Of a DNA stretch of 64,000 bases, positions 51,286 to 60,752 are shown piece after piece. Every line of letters begins with the position of its first letter. The stretch's first letter is position 1. Both the position numbers and the translations under genes were made by a program. Below the pieces are notes generated by a model. That model was given only the letters and a program-made list of their open reading frames with translations. It was not told the origin of the DNA and did not search any database. Source of the stretch: Secundilactobacillus silagei JCM 19001 (lineage in GTDB: Bacteria > Bacillota > Bacilli > Lactobacillales > Lactobacillaceae). Location: the NCBI RefSeq assembly GCF_002217945.1, contig NZ_BCMG01000008.1:1-64000 (forward strand), written 5' to 3'.

Positions 51286-52584
51286 TCACTCTTGGCCAAT
51301 TAATTTACGGTAATTTTCCCACTGGTTGCCGATCTTAACGTACCAAGTTGGTGATAGATTAACCACTTTTGATAAGGTTTTATCCCGACTCCATTCGTAG
51401 CCAAGTTCGATATCCTGAATCTTATTTTGCCGAACACCAGCAGATTTAAGGTGCTGAAGCAGGTCTTTAGTCGACATCACGGTAGCGGAACTTTGAACCG
51501 GCGGAATTGGTACCTGTAAACTATCCAACGAGAATCGCATGCGGTATGACGATTGATCTAACACGCGCATTTGAATGGCACCGAAGTTACTCTGATCAAA
51601 GACTGGCAACCCACCAGCATACGTCCGAAAGACTGCGGTATCCGTACTGGGATCATAGGAGTAGAAGCGAATGTTATCTAGTGGCATTCCCACCATAATA
51701 AATTGCTCATAGACGTGATTCATTGTCTGTAAGAAACTGCTGCTCTTAACCTGTGAATTATAGTCCGTAAAGGTGACCGTATCCGTCGCATTATCGATGT
51801 TCATATGCCGGAAACCATGATCATCATAATCGGTACTATTTTTGTGCCGCTTAACTTGTACGTTGCTATTCGCATTCGTTGTCATGATCCGGTTCGCATA
51901 ATAGTCCTGGGTCTGCTGGGTCAGCTGATAACTATAAGTTCGTACTTTGAAACTATTAGGATAATTCAAAATAACCTTGTTGTTAAGTAACCTAAAGGAA
52001 ACTGGATGTTTCACCATCCGGTCAGCGATAACGTGTCGCAACTTACCGGCACGGTTATTCTTCAGCGTTACCCGAACGATCCGATAACCCTGATCATTTA
52101 ACAAATAAAGATGATTGGGATCGTTTAATAATAGCTGCATCCGGTTAAACTTCTGGTTTGGAGACTTCAATTGATTTTTGAAGGCCTTCCGAAAGAAGTT
52201 GACCGAAATCGCAGAATTATAATTCAGCAAAACCGTATCGTGCCGTTTTAATTGATTGAGATATTTTTTGGCATTTCCGTGACTGATATTTTTAGCATCT
52301 TGGGCTGTAAAATGACTCATTCGATCCCGTAGATCCGTCGCCACGTTCACCCGGTTATCAGTCAGCTGTTCCTGCTTACCAGATTTACTGGTTGAGATGA
52401 ATTGAGAGGGTAAATAGATATCTTGAAAAGTGGTGTTATTACTGTTATCGGCATTCTTAGTCACTTTAGTTCGACTGCTTAGGTTAGAGTGAGCCGGATT
52501 AGTCCACATCAAACCTGACAGGCCTAAACTGATCAATATTGCAATCACCAGACTCGTTGGCAGCCATAAATTTCTAAGCTTCAT
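51286..52584 (-). CDS. yycH: Two-component system regulatory protein YycH
   Basis: A 432-residue membrane-anchored protein: the N-terminal helix lies at about residues 5-25 ('LWLPTSLVIAILISLGLSGLMW') and the long extracellular domain has the typical 'WTNPAH' near its start. I start at the ATG at 52584, which overlaps the end of walK by 11 bases. A longer in-frame extension to 52656 lies wholly in walK and is rejected. It acts with YycI on WalK. Confidence 0.9.
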   Translation of the reverse strand: MKLRNLWLPTSLVIAILISLGLSGLMWTNPAHSNLSSRTKVTKNADNSNNTTFQDIYLPSQFISTSKSGKQEQLTDNRVNVATDLRDRMSHFTAQDAKNISHGNAKKYLNQLKRHDTVLLNYNSAISVNFFRKAFKNQLKSPNQKFNRMQLLLNDPNHLYLLNDQGYRIVRVTLKNNRAGKLRHVIADRMVKHPVSFRLLNNKVILNYPNSFKVRTYSYQLTQQTQDYYANRIMTTNANSNVQVKRHKNSTDYDDHGFRHMNIDNATDTVTFTDYNSQVKSSSFLQTMNHVYEQFIMVGMPLDNIRFYSYDPSTDTAVFRTYAGGLPVFDQSNFGAIQMRVLDQSSYRMRFSLDSLQVPIPPVQSSATVMSTKDLLQHLKSAGVRQNKIQDIELGYEWSRDKTLSKVVNLSPTWYVKIGNQWENYRKLIGQE

Positions 52585-54448
52585 CCCAGAGATCATCCCC
52601 CTCATCGTAAGGTTCGTATGGCAGTGAAATGTAGAAGGTAGAGCCGTGACCTTCACGGCTCTCTACCCAAATTTTGCCACCCAATGACTGGACAACTTCT
52701 TTGGAGATCGCCAGACCAAGCCCCGTACCACCTTGCGCACGAGAACGTGCTTTATCGACCCGGTAGAACCGGTCGAAGACGTGGGGAATATCAGCTCTTG
52801 GAATTCCTAATCCCTGATCCGCAATGCTTAAGATCACATTGTTGTTGGTTTCAATCAGCCGGCAAGTGATGATCCCGCCATCCGGTGAATACTTGATGGC
52901 GTTATTCATAATGTTATCGATCACCTGCGTAAACCGGTCAGTATCAATTTCAACCCACAGGTCACGTTTCGTAAATTCCCGTTTAATCGTGTAGTGCTTA
53001 TCAGAACGGTCCTTTTGCTCATCGCTATCGATGATCATATCAAACCGGTTCAAAATATAGTTATACAGTTCATTGAGATTTACTAGTTCCAAATTAAGTT
53101 TTTGGGTCCCTGAATCCATTCTTGATAAGGTCAAAAGATCATTGATCATCCGAATCATGCGGTCGGTTTCCTCTTGGGTCACCTTCAAGAATTTAGGTGC
53201 AATCTTAGGGTCTTTCCAGGCACCATCGGATAGTGCTTCAACATATGACCGCACACTGGTCAGTGGGGTCCGTAATTCATGGGACACGTTGGAAACAAAT
53301 TGTTTTCGGTCTTGATCGATCTTTTGCTGTTCAGTCACATCATGCAACACACAGGCCAGTCCACTAATAAACCCAGATTCACGCTGGATCAGTGAGAAGT
53401 AGGCCTGCAGGATCAGATCATGATCATCAGTGGAGAAGTCCAGCATAATTTCATCCGGATCTTCCAGTAGATCACGCAACGTATATTGATTGCGAATCTT
53501 CAAAATATCCAAAATTGACTGGCCAATGGCTTGATTGGAGTCAATATCCAAAAATTCAACGGCCGTTTCGTTAATAATCGTCACGTTCCCACGGCGATCG
53601 GTGGCAATCACGCCATCCGTCATGTGAGCCAAGACAGAGTTCAGCCGCCTACGTTCAGACTCCGTGGACTCTTGCGCTTCTTCCACACGAACAGACAGGT
53701 TATTAACCGCGCTGGCTAACTGACCCAATTCATCGTTACCATAAATTTGAACCTGCCCAGAGTAATCTCCGCGAGCGATTCGCTGTGTCTGTTCCTTCAT
53801 TTCAGTAATTGGTACAGTAATTGCCCGGGAAATAACGATCGATAAAATCAAGCCCATGATGATCGCAATAACGGCTGCAACCAAGTATATCGCAGTCACT
53901 TTACTGATACTGTCATACACGCTTTCTAGGTTAGCACGAATGTACACGACCCCAACGGGCGTACTGCTCCCGCTGCTTTGTTTAATTAATGGTGTGACTT
54001 TAGTGTAATAATATTGGTTCGATGACGCATCAAATGTCGTTGTTTCACTGCCGGCGCTGTTATTATAAATGACCTTTTTAACAGTGTCGTCCGTGGTTTT
54101 TTGGCCAACGATCTGCTGATTATTAGCCTCATTGGTTCCCCGAATGGTGCCCTTATTGTCGATGACGCGGATCTGCGCGTTCGCCGTGCTAGGAATATTG
54201 GCATCAGACAGGAGAATGCGAATCTGGCGGTTAGCTGAGCCCGTATTAGACCGTGCCAGCTGAGACGTTAAGTTCGTACTGACGTAGCGTTGCAGCGAAA
54301 TTTGGCTTTTGAATTGCCGCAAATTTTGGGTCTCTAATTGCTGCACAAAAACGGCTCCGACAATTTCCAATGTAATAATGAGCATCATCGCGAATACGAA
54401 CGCGATTTTGAATTGTATCGAATGATACCATTTAATTTTTCGTTTCAC
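52574..54448 (-). CDS. walK: Sensor histidine kinase WalK (YycG/VicK)
   Basis: A 624-residue sensor kinase: two transmembrane helices (about 13-36 and 184-206) around an extracellular PAS-like domain, HAMP (about 207-260), PAS (about 265-375), HisKA with His390 in SNVSHELRTPL, and HATPase_c (N box NAIKYSP, G1 DQGLGIP, F box FDRFYR, G2 GGTGLGLA). It senses cell-wall metabolism and phosphorylates WalR. The start is GTG behind AAGGGG, 40 bases after walR. Confidence 0.96.
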   Translation of the reverse strand: MKRKIKWYHSIQFKIAFVFAMMLIITLEIVGAVFVQQLETQNLRQFKSQISLQRYVSTNLTSQLARSNTGSANRQIRILLSDANIPSTANAQIRVIDNKGTIRGTNEANNQQIVGQKTTDDTVKKVIYNNSAGSETTTFDASSNQYYYTKVTPLIKQSSGSSTPVGVVYIRANLESVYDSISKVTAIYLVAAVIAIIMGLILSIVISRAITVPITEMKEQTQRIARGDYSGQVQIYGNDELGQLASAVNNLSVRVEEAQESTESERRRLNSVLAHMTDGVIATDRRGNVTIINETAVEFLDIDSNQAIGQSILDILKIRNQYTLRDLLEDPDEIMLDFSTDDHDLILQAYFSLIQRESGFISGLACVLHDVTEQQKIDQDRKQFVSNVSHELRTPLTSVRSYVEALSDGAWKDPKIAPKFLKVTQEETDRMIRMINDLLTLSRMDSGTQKLNLELVNLNELYNYILNRFDMIIDSDEQKDRSDKHYTIKREFTKRDLWVEIDTDRFTQVIDNIMNNAIKYSPDGGIITCRLIETNNNVILSIADQGLGIPRADIPHVFDRFYRVDKARSRAQGGTGLGLAISKEVVQSLGGKIWVESREGHGSTFYISLPYEPYDEGDDLWDEA

Positions 54449-54487
54449 GCTACCGTTTACCCCTTAAACGTCCTTGCATGCGTAATT

Positions 54488-55210
54488 TTACGCCTGACCT
54501 GACTCGCTTTCAGTATTCCGTAAATAATACCCAACACCACGACGGGTAACTAACCACGTTGGGTGACTAGGATTATCTTCAATTTTTTCACGCAGTCGAC
54601 GTACGGTTACATCGACTGTTCGAACATCACCAAAATAATCGTAACCCCATACCGTTTGCAGCAGGTGTTCACGCGTCATGACCTGGCCAATATGCTGCGC
54701 CAGATAATGCAGTAACTCGAATTCACGGTGGGTCAATTCAATGTTTTGACCACGCTTAGAAACGGAATAAGCATCTGGATGGATCACCAGATCGCCAATT
54801 TCGATGTCTTTGTTTTCCTCTTCTTCCGGCTGAGCTGCGTTAACGGTGTTTTGCCGGCGCAGGTTAGCCTTAACTCTGGCAACCAGTTCACGGTTTGAAA
54901 ATGGCTTCGTGACATAGTCATCGGCACCCAGTTCCAAGCCCAAGACCTTGTCTAGTTCGGAATCCTTAGCAGTGACCATAATGATTGGCATATCATGTTT
55001 CATTCGTACCTGACGGGCAACTTCCAGTCCATCGATCTTCGGTAACATCAGGTCCAAAATAATTAAATCTGGATTAACTTCTTCAACTTTTTGAAGGGCT
55101 TCTTCACCATCATGGGCGACCACCACTTCGTAACCTTCTTTAGTTAGGTTAAATTTTACAATGTCAGTAATTGGTTTTTCATCATCGACAACGAGAATAA
55201 CTTTTTTCAT
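54488..55210 (-). CDS. walR: Response regulator WalR (YycF/VicR)
   Basis: A 240-residue OmpR-family regulator. The receiver domain opens [16 protein letters not shown] with the acid pair Asp9/Asp10, phospho-acceptor Asp53 in ILDLMLPK and Lys103-type motif in YVTKPFSN. The C-terminal winged helix ends '[14 protein letters not shown]'. It is the essential regulator of cell-wall hydrolase genes. I start at the ATG at 55210 behind AAGGAGG; the longer frame to 55246 begins before that site. Confidence 0.96.
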   Translation of the reverse strand: MKKVILVVDDEKPITDIVKFNLTKEGYEVVVAHDGEEALQKVEEVNPDLIILDLMLPKIDGLEVARQVRMKHDMPIIMVTAKDSELDKVLGLELGADDYVTKPFSNRELVARVKANLRRQNTVNAAQPEEEENKDIEIGDLVIHPDAYSVSKRGQNIELTHREFELLHYLAQHIGQVMTREHLLQTVWGYDYFGDVRTVDVTVRRLREKIEDNPSHPTWLVTRRGVGYYLRNTESESGQA

Positions 55211-55327
55211 CTGAACATGTCCTCCTTCAGATAACGATTCGTTCAAGTATATAAATTTTTAGTTTTAGGTGCTTTTCGGTCATTCCAACGCAGTAGCACG
55301 GGCCACGCAGGAGAATTCAAGTAGGTG

Positions 55328-55367
55328 GCAGGTACATTTGGCTCATACCTGCGCAAACTTTATTATA
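55328..55367 (-). promoter_or_regulatory. walR promoter -10 and leader hairpin
   Basis: Reading leftward, TATAAT (55367-55362) should place the start of the mRNA near 55355. Directly there, GCAGGTA and TACCTGC (55328-55334 with 55346-55352) form a hairpin that could protect the 5' end. The -35 is weak. Confidence 0.5.
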
Positions 55368-55533
55368 TCACAGTATTTTGCATTACGCGAAATGGCTAAC
55401 CTCGCGTGAAATACGCGTTTACAGCACAAATGATAACTTACTTGTATAATACAATCATTTTACTTGAAATAATCCAGTATCTGTCCATTATTTATATTTT
55501 TTAAGTTTTTTGGCACTTTTTTTCAAAAAGTTG

Positions 55534-55562
55534 TTGCCAATCACTTTTTATCATGATATATT
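55534..55562 (+). promoter_or_regulatory. tRNA-Lys promoter
   Basis: TTGCCA, 17 bases, TATATT, 54 bases before the tRNA. Confidence 0.65.
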
Positions 55563-55616
55563 AGTAAACGTTGATTAAGACAGCAACTTAATCGCAAGGC
55601 ATTAAATAATTGTTAT

Positions 55617-55689
55617 GGGCAGTTAGCTCAGCTGGCAGAGCAACGGACTCTTAATCCGTGGGTCCAGGGTTCGATCCCCTGACTGCCCA
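55617..55689 (+). tRNA. tRNA-Lys (anticodon CUU)
   Basis: The 73-base cloverleaf is complete. The acceptor stem is GGGCAGT/ACTGCCC with discriminator A, the D arm GCTC/GAGC and the anticodon stem ACGGA/TCCGT with loop CTCTTAA (anticodon CTT). The T arm has GGTTCGATCC and a CAGGG/CCCTG stem. CCA is not encoded. It lies alone, with its own promoter. Confidence 0.96.
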
Positions 55690-55701
55690 TCATATACACA
55701 C

Positions 55702-55755
55702 CACTAATCAGTTTTCACGCAGTGCTTGACACCGTGGATGCTGATTTTTTTGTGT
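55702..55755 (+). terminator. Likely terminator of the tRNA-Lys transcript
   Basis: AATCAG and CTGATT enclose CACG/CGTG, then TTTTTTTGTGT. The stem has internal loops. Confidence 0.6.
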
Positions 55756-55931
55756 CCTGAATTTGTGTAACGCGATGACCACTTTGGTAAACGTAGCAGT
55801 CCCATAGCTACTAAATGCAATTACTGTTAATATAGTCCCTGGATAACCCGTTATTACACTTTAACTCGTTACATTGTCCAATTACTGATGACACTAAAAG
55901 CTGATATTAATTTCTAGGGAGATTTAGGGTA

Positions 55932-56270
55932 ATGAAAAAGTGTTTGCTTCTGGTTTTTACAATGGTTGCATTGTTCTTAGGATTTAGCGTTAGCAACAAC
56001 CAGCCTGTAGCTCATGCCGCCTCAACTATTCCAGTATCAATGCGGGGACATTATGTCAATCGTGATAATCATGATCATATGAGAATGACGGCTCACCACG
56101 TCCATTTTGTCGGCAGAACTCGTCACGTCCATTATTTAAGCAAATCGGGTAGTTGGCGCGTTATTCATTTCTATCACGCTTCACCTATCTATGTCCACAA
56201 ATCAGTACATTCAAGCGTGCTTCACTTGGAATATGGAATGAGTATTCGAGTTACATATCACAAATATTAG
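55932..56270 (+). CDS. Small secreted protein, 'RGxWY' family (copy 4)
   Basis: 112 residues with a Sec signal peptide ending near AHA (about 1-30). The mature part begins 'STIPVSMRGHYVNRD' and is very rich in histidine (around 15 His). Relative to the other three copies, the WY is replaced by HY. It follows a TAGGGAG-type site and ends before a terminator. It is monocistronic. Function unknown; the histidine content suggests metal or acid response, but this is inference. Confidence 0.75.
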   Translation: MKKCLLLVFTMVALFLGFSVSNNQPVAHAASTIPVSMRGHYVNRDNHDHMRMTAHHVHFVGRTRHVHYLSKSGSWRVIHFYHASPIYVHKSVHSSVLHLEYGMSIRVTYHKY

Positions 56271-56346
56271 TTAAATCATTCCCTACTCGGTAGCCAATAG
56301 TAAGTTCGACCCTTACGAGGGAACTCACACAATATATGTTCAACAC

Positions 56347-56384
56347 AAAAGCACCAAGTACTGTTATGAGTACTTGGTGCTTTA
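56347..56384. terminator. Bidirectional terminator
   Basis: AAAGCACCAAGTACT pairs with AGTACTTGGTGCTTT, with a six-base loop. Confidence 0.88.
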
Positions 56385-56386
56385 TT

Positions 56387-56884
56387 CTACTTAAATCGTC
56401 TACCCAAAATATCCAAACTCCGCAGCTTGCCATCCATCGAAGCCACATCGGGTAAATGGCCCCAGGTGTTAAAGCCATTCTTCTTAAACAACCCTAAACT
56501 AGGCACATTGTGATGGAAAATAAACGCTACCAGCGTATCCACATCTAATTCTTTTAATTGGGTGAACACATAGTTCAATGCTTTTTGTCCCAGTCCATGA
56601 TGGCGGTAATCTTCAGCAATATAAATACTGATCTCCGTGGTGTGCAGGTACGCTGGCCGACCGTAAAACGATTCTAGGCTCATCCAGCCGGCAATCGTAT
56701 CGCCGTCCTTCATCAGCCAAATTGGCCGTGAATGGCGGTCAAATTCAGCAAACCAGGCCTGTTTAGAAGCAACCGAGACTGGCTTGAGATCCGCCGTCGC
56801 TAATCGACTGGGAATACTTTGATTATAAATATCAGTGATTGTTGGTAAATCAGCTTGCGTTGCGTATTCAAAAGTAATGCTCAT
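56387..56884 (-). CDS. GNAT acetyltransferase (phosphinothricin acetyltransferase-like)
   Basis: A 165-residue GNAT: 'FEYATQADLPTITDIYNQSI' opens the fold, 'IYIAEDYRHHGLGQKALNYV' is the acetyl-CoA loop and 'ALVAFIFHHNVPSLGLFKKNGFNTWGHLP' ends it. The layout is that of the phosphinothricin/methionine sulfoximine acetyltransferase group. I chose the ATG at 56884, where the family usually begins, although the ribosome site is weak. The frame stays open 21 codons upstream to a GTG. It follows a broken MDR gene on the same strand. Confidence 0.83.
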   Translation of the reverse strand: MSITFEYATQADLPTITDIYNQSIPSRLATADLKPVSVASKQAWFAEFDRHSRPIWLMKDGDTIAGWMSLESFYGRPAYLHTTEISIYIAEDYRHHGLGQKALNYVFTQLKELDVDTLVAFIFHHNVPSLGLFKKNGFNTWGHLPDVASMDGKLRSLDILGRRFK

Positions 56885-56961
56885 TGGTAATTGCTCGCTT
56901 TCTAATTGATTACCAATAGCATACGCCCATTCGGTTTTCAAAACCACGTAACGTTGTGGCG

Positions 56962-57920
56962 TTACTTCGCCGGTGGATCCGCAATTGTAATCACGATCTT
57001 ACCATGCGCATGGTGGGATTCGCTGCGAATGTGAGCTTCCCGCAACCCTGCTGTCGTTAACGGGTATTCACTGTCTATAATCACTTTCACCTTACCGTCG
57101 GACACTAATTCAGCTACCGCTGACAGATCACGGCCATTAGGATGCAGCCACCAGTGCTTCGCCGACGGATGCCCGTTTTGCTGAGTCGCTGTCGGGCGGC
57201 CCACAATACTGATCAAACGGCCCGTTGGTTTCAAAATTGCTAACCCATTTTCAATATCATCCGTCGTATCAAACACGGCATCGTAATCATGCAAGACGTC
57301 AGTAAATTTTGTCTGGTGATAATCGATCACTTCATCCGCACCGATCGCCCGTAACAGGTCATGATTTGCGGCACTAGCGGTGGTTGCCACGTACGCACCC
57401 TGCGCTTTCGCAATCTGAATGGCATACAGTCCCACACCGCCAGCACCGCCCTGAATCAGGACCCTATCGCCCTTACCTACTGCAAGCTGGTTGACAATCA
57501 CTTGATAAGCCACCGTTCCTGATAACGGAATCGCTGCCGCCTCTTCAAACGAAATATTAGCTGGTTTTAAGGCCAGTTGATCTTCACCAACCGCTACTCA
57601 CCAACCGCTACATACTCGGCATAGCTGCCACGGGTAGCATCCGCCGAATTAGCCGGCCTAGCAATCACTTCGTCGCCGACTTTGAAACGGGAAACAGCAG
57701 CCCCAACCTCGGTGATCACACCCGAAACGTCCCAGCCCAGAACCATGGGAAACGCCGCACCTGACCCTGCCGTACCTTTACGGGTGCGCCAATCAATGGG
57801 ATTCACACTAGTGGCGACCATTTTAACCAATACTTCATCTGCACTAATTGTGGGTACCGGCAATTCCGCTTCGTGGAGCTCCTGCGCATCACCGTAACGA
57901 TCAATCACAATTGCTTTCAT
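56962..57920 (-). pseudogene. MDR family oxidoreductase disrupted by a 14-bp tandem duplication
   Basis: The N-terminal half (57920 to 57594) starts MKAIVIDRYGDAQELHEAEL and has 'ATSVNPIDWRTRKG'; the C-terminal half carries 'VLIQGGAGGVGLYAIQIAKA'. A 14-base unit (TCACCAACCGCTAC on the + strand) is exactly repeated at 57584-57597 and 57598-57611. The second copy shifts the frame and gives a TAG after codon 108. Without one copy, the gene is one frame of 314 codons plus a stop. It was a zinc-independent quinone oxidoreductase-type enzyme. A restart at an internal ATG (57513) would give only the Rossmann half. Confidence 0.92.
57584..57611. repeat. 14-bp perfect tandem duplication
   Basis: Two adjacent identical copies of TCACCAACCGCTAC. 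It is the mutation that breaks the oxidoreductase gene and could revert by slippage. Confidence 0.95.
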
Positions 57921-58023
57921 TTGATTCAGCCTTCTTTCGCAAAATCCAGTGAGTTCATTTTGCGCATAATATAAGCTGTATTGAAGTGAAATACAAGCAT
58001 TTCAAATCGGCATTATCCGATAC

Positions 58024-58068
58024 AAAAAACGTTGCTATTACCCAATTAGGATGATAGCAACGTTTTTT
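58024..58068. terminator. Terminator downstream of the aminotransferase operon
   Basis: AAAAAACGTTGCTAT pairs with ATAGCAACGTTTTTT. It lies about 120 bases after the aminotransferase stop (leftward) and before the broken oxidoreductase gene. Confidence 0.75.
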
Positions 58069-58188
58069 ATTATGTGTGGTCCATTAGCCGGAGTCTGAGT
58101 ATTATGTGTCTCGTTTTTAGCGAGGTTTTAAAATGATTTCTACTATAATATTAGCTAACCTAAATATGTGTATGTGAACATTATGTGA

Positions 58189-59385
58189 TTAAACTTCAAC
58201 TTGTTTGCTGATGGTTTCCTTAATGGCATTCCCTAACCGTTCGATACCAGTGACGATCTTATCGTCTTGCATGTTGGAGTAGTTCAAACGGAAGGTGCCA
58301 GGAATAACTTTGTCCGCATAGAATGGTTCGCCAGGAACAAAGGCAACATCGTGGTCGATGCAGGTGTTAAAGAGTGTTTGCGTATCAACACCCGGTACTT
58401 CGACCCAGATGAACAAGCCGCCTTCTGGATGGCTGTATTTGGCATTCTTTGGGAAGTACTTCTCAATGGCGTCCATCATGATGCCTTCACGGCGACGGTA
58501 AGTCTCGCGAATCTTAGCGATATGGTCGTCAATATTGAAGTCTTCAAGGTATTTAGCGATAATGTGCTGGGTTAAGTTATCTGAATGGACATCAACGGTT
58601 TGCTTCATTAAAGTAAACTTCTTGACCAGATTCTTCTCAGCAACGATCCAGCCGATCCGAAGCCCTGGGGCTAAGATCTTTGAGAAGGTGCTCATGTAGA
58701 TCACCCGTTCGTCATGTTCAAAGGTCTTAACGGGAGCAACATCTTGACCAGCAAAGCGAATAGCGCCGTATGGGTCATCTTCGAGGATCATGACATTGTA
58801 CTTATCAGCAATTTCAATCATCTTTTGACGACGATCGGCTGGCATTGTCCGGCCGGTTGGGTTTTGGAAACTCGGAACGGTATAGATGAACTTGGTGTTC
58901 GGATTATCCTGAACCGCCTTCTCTAAGGCATCCATCTTCATCCCATCGTCATCCATTGGCACCCCCACCATGTGAGCGCCGTAAGACCGAAAGACATCCA
59001 GGGCACAAAGGTAAGTTGGCTGTTCGACGATGACCGTATCACCGGGGTTAACAAAGAGCTTAGCGGTTAAATCAATGGACTGCTGTGAACCAGTGGTGAT
59101 CATAATGTTATCAATATCGCAGGCAATCCCTGAACGGTTCATCCGCTTAGCAATTTGCTTACGTAATTCCGGATAACCGGCAGCAATACTATATTGTAAG
59201 GCTTGGCGACCGGATTCGTCATACACCTCGTTAGTGACCTTCTTTAAGTCTTCAACGGGGAATAATTCAGGTGCGGGTAAACCACCCGCAAAGGAAATCA
59301 CTTTCGGATCTCCTGCCACCTTCAAAATATTACCAACTGGGTCTTCATCGCTTTCAGGAATGTTGTTTGCAAATTGATATTTCAT
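58189..59385 (-). CDS. PLP-dependent class I aminotransferase (aminoadipate/aromatic type)
   Basis: A 398-residue fold-type I aminotransferase: 'VISFAGGLPAPELFPVE' near the N-terminus, 'TTGSQQSIDLTAKLFVNPGD', 'YTVPSFQNPTGRTM' and the PLP lysine in STFSKILAPGLRIGW. The layout matches the 2-aminoadipate/kynurenine-type and MocR-related free-standing group, which accept aromatic, branched and aminoadipate substrates. It starts in a one-base overlap with the upstream reductase stop. It probably converts an amino acid to the 2-keto acid that the reductase handles. Confidence 0.87.
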   Translation of the reverse strand: MKYQFANNIPESDEDPVGNILKVAGDPKVISFAGGLPAPELFPVEDLKKVTNEVYDESGRQALQYSIAAGYPELRKQIAKRMNRSGIACDIDNIMITTGSQQSIDLTAKLFVNPGDTVIVEQPTYLCALDVFRSYGAHMVGVPMDDDGMKMDALEKAVQDNPNTKFIYTVPSFQNPTGRTMPADRRQKMIEIADKYNVMILEDDPYGAIRFAGQDVAPVKTFEHDERVIYMSTFSKILAPGLRIGWIVAEKNLVKKFTLMKQTVDVHSDNLTQHIIAKYLEDFNIDDHIAKIRETYRRREGIMMDAIEKYFPKNAKYSHPEGGLFIWVEVPGVDTQTLFNTCIDHDVAFVPGEPFYADKVIPGTFRLNYSNMQDDKIVTGIERLGNAIKETISKQVEV

Positions 59386-60389
59386 TATGCTTCCACCTGT
59401 GCTTTCTTTGAATCAGCCACGTTTTCTTGTGGCTTGTGATATTTACGCATCATTTCTGCCATATGAACTTCTTGGACAACGAATTCGTGTACCCGGCAAA
59501 CGTAATCATGTTCCCGACCGATCTTGGCAATGTAGCCGTTAATGTAGTCGACTTCTGTAGGACGGCCCTTTGAGAAGTCTTGGTACATTGATGGGTAGTG
59601 GTACTTGTAAGCTTGGCTAACTGGGATCACTGAATCGATTTCTTCTTGACGGGATTCGATCATGTGGATGCCGGCCCGTTCGCAGGCATCAAAGGCTTCG
59701 TTAAAGAGTGTGGTTGCCATCTTCGTGACGCCTTCGTATTCGATAAATTGGCCCATCTGCATTTCAAACATCGTGCAAAGGGTGTTGGTCACGGCGTTAA
59801 AGACAACCTTGGACATGCACATGCCCTTCCATTCGTCGACCATGACTGGACCCATCTTAGCAGCTGTGAAGTCGTTGAAGACGGCTTCAGTCGTCTTATC
59901 AGCTGGCTTATTGTTGTAAGGTGCCATATGCATCACTTCGCTGTTAACGGGGCCCATGAAATCAACATTAGCGGGACCATCAAGCCGGGTAGCAATCATC
60001 GCCGTCCCACAAATAATGTGATCTTTAGGGAAGTACTTTTCGATCTTTTCGAAGTGGCCCATGCCGTTCATGGCTGAAAAGACGTATTGGTCGTCGTGGA
60101 AAATGCCGGCTTTACTGTCGCGTTTAAGTTCTTCAGCTAATTGCATCTGCTTCTTAAAGATGATCCAAACATCTGGATGACCCGTGTATTCTTCTGGGTA
60201 ATACATGTTGATGGGAATAATTCGGCGATTCTTGTGATCTCGGGCAACTGAAACACCGCCTTGTTCACGGACTTTCTTAACGTTTGGTTCCCATGTATCG
60301 ATGAAGTCAACGTCTACGCCAGCGTTTTCCTGAAGCATGACACCATACCGATAACCCATTGCACCTGCACCAATAATTCCGTATTTCAT
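59385..60389 (-). CDS. Ketopantoate reductase family 2-ketoacid reductase (PanE/D-2-hydroxyacid dehydrogenase-like)
   Basis: A 334-residue ApbA/PanE-family protein: 'YGIIGAGAMGYRYG' NADP-binding loop, 'FSAMNGMGHFEKIEKYFPKDHIICG' in the middle, and a helical C-terminal domain with 'CMSKVVFNAVTNTLCTMF' (lysine of the PanE active site) and 'YPSMYQDFSKGRPTEVDYING'. Lactic acid bacteria use such enzymes to reduce 2-keto acids to D-2-hydroxyacids (as in lactococcal PanE/HicDH) as well as for pantoate. Its pairing with an aminotransferase favours the hydroxyacid role. The ATG follows AGGAGTG. Confidence 0.86.
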   Translation of the reverse strand: MKYGIIGAGAMGYRYGVMLQENAGVDVDFIDTWEPNVKKVREQGGVSVARDHKNRRIIPINMYYPEEYTGHPDVWIIFKKQMQLAEELKRDSKAGIFHDDQYVFSAMNGMGHFEKIEKYFPKDHIICGTAMIATRLDGPANVDFMGPVNSEVMHMAPYNNKPADKTTEAVFNDFTAAKMGPVMVDEWKGMCMSKVVFNAVTNTLCTMFEMQMGQFIEYEGVTKMATTLFNEAFDACERAGIHMIESRQEEIDSVIPVSQAYKYHYPSMYQDFSKGRPTEVDYINGYIAKIGREHDYVCRVHEFVVQEVHMAEMMRKYHKPQENVADSKKAQVEA

Positions 60390-60439
60390 GACGACCACTC
60401 CTTTTAAAATTTTTAATATCTATCAACTGTACGACAACT

Positions 60440-60752
60440 AAAAAACGCCCTTTGGTCAAAGACCAAAGGGCGTTTAGTAACGCGGTACCACCTTAATTCA
60501 AATTACCGTTTGAAGTAATTCCTCAACACGCACGGCAACCTTGGTTGCGATACGCTGCACGATAATGGGTGCCACCAGTTCGCCTCGAAAAGCGAACCCG
60601 TCGAACGCGATCTTTCAAGTCATAGTCCTAATACCGTCTCACCAAATCGGTACTCTCTTCATAAGGCTATGTCCCTAATCCACCGGGTCAAATCTTGTTG
60701 TCGTATTTGAAATGTTGTATGTAGTGTAGCGCTGAACATGAGAAAATGTCAA
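60440..60752 (-). promoter_or_regulatory. T-box riboswitch for the aminotransferase/reductase operon
   Basis: Reading leftward: promoter TTGACA (60752-60747), 18 bases, TACACT (60728-60723); a long structured leader with AGAGAGT and GGTGAGA distal-loop signatures; T-box GGTGGTACCGCG (60492-60481); and a terminator stem of 15 pairs (60457-60443 with 60475-60461) followed by TTTTTT. Uncharged tRNA should prevent termination. The specifier lies in the stem I strand near GAAAGATCG; AUC (Ile) is a candidate, but I cannot fix it by eye. Confidence 0.92.

Noticed and set aside
60601-60660. A firm specifier codon for the T-box
   Set aside because: Several triplets (GAU, AUC, AGA) fall near the expected loop, and the stem I fold could not be fixed by eye.
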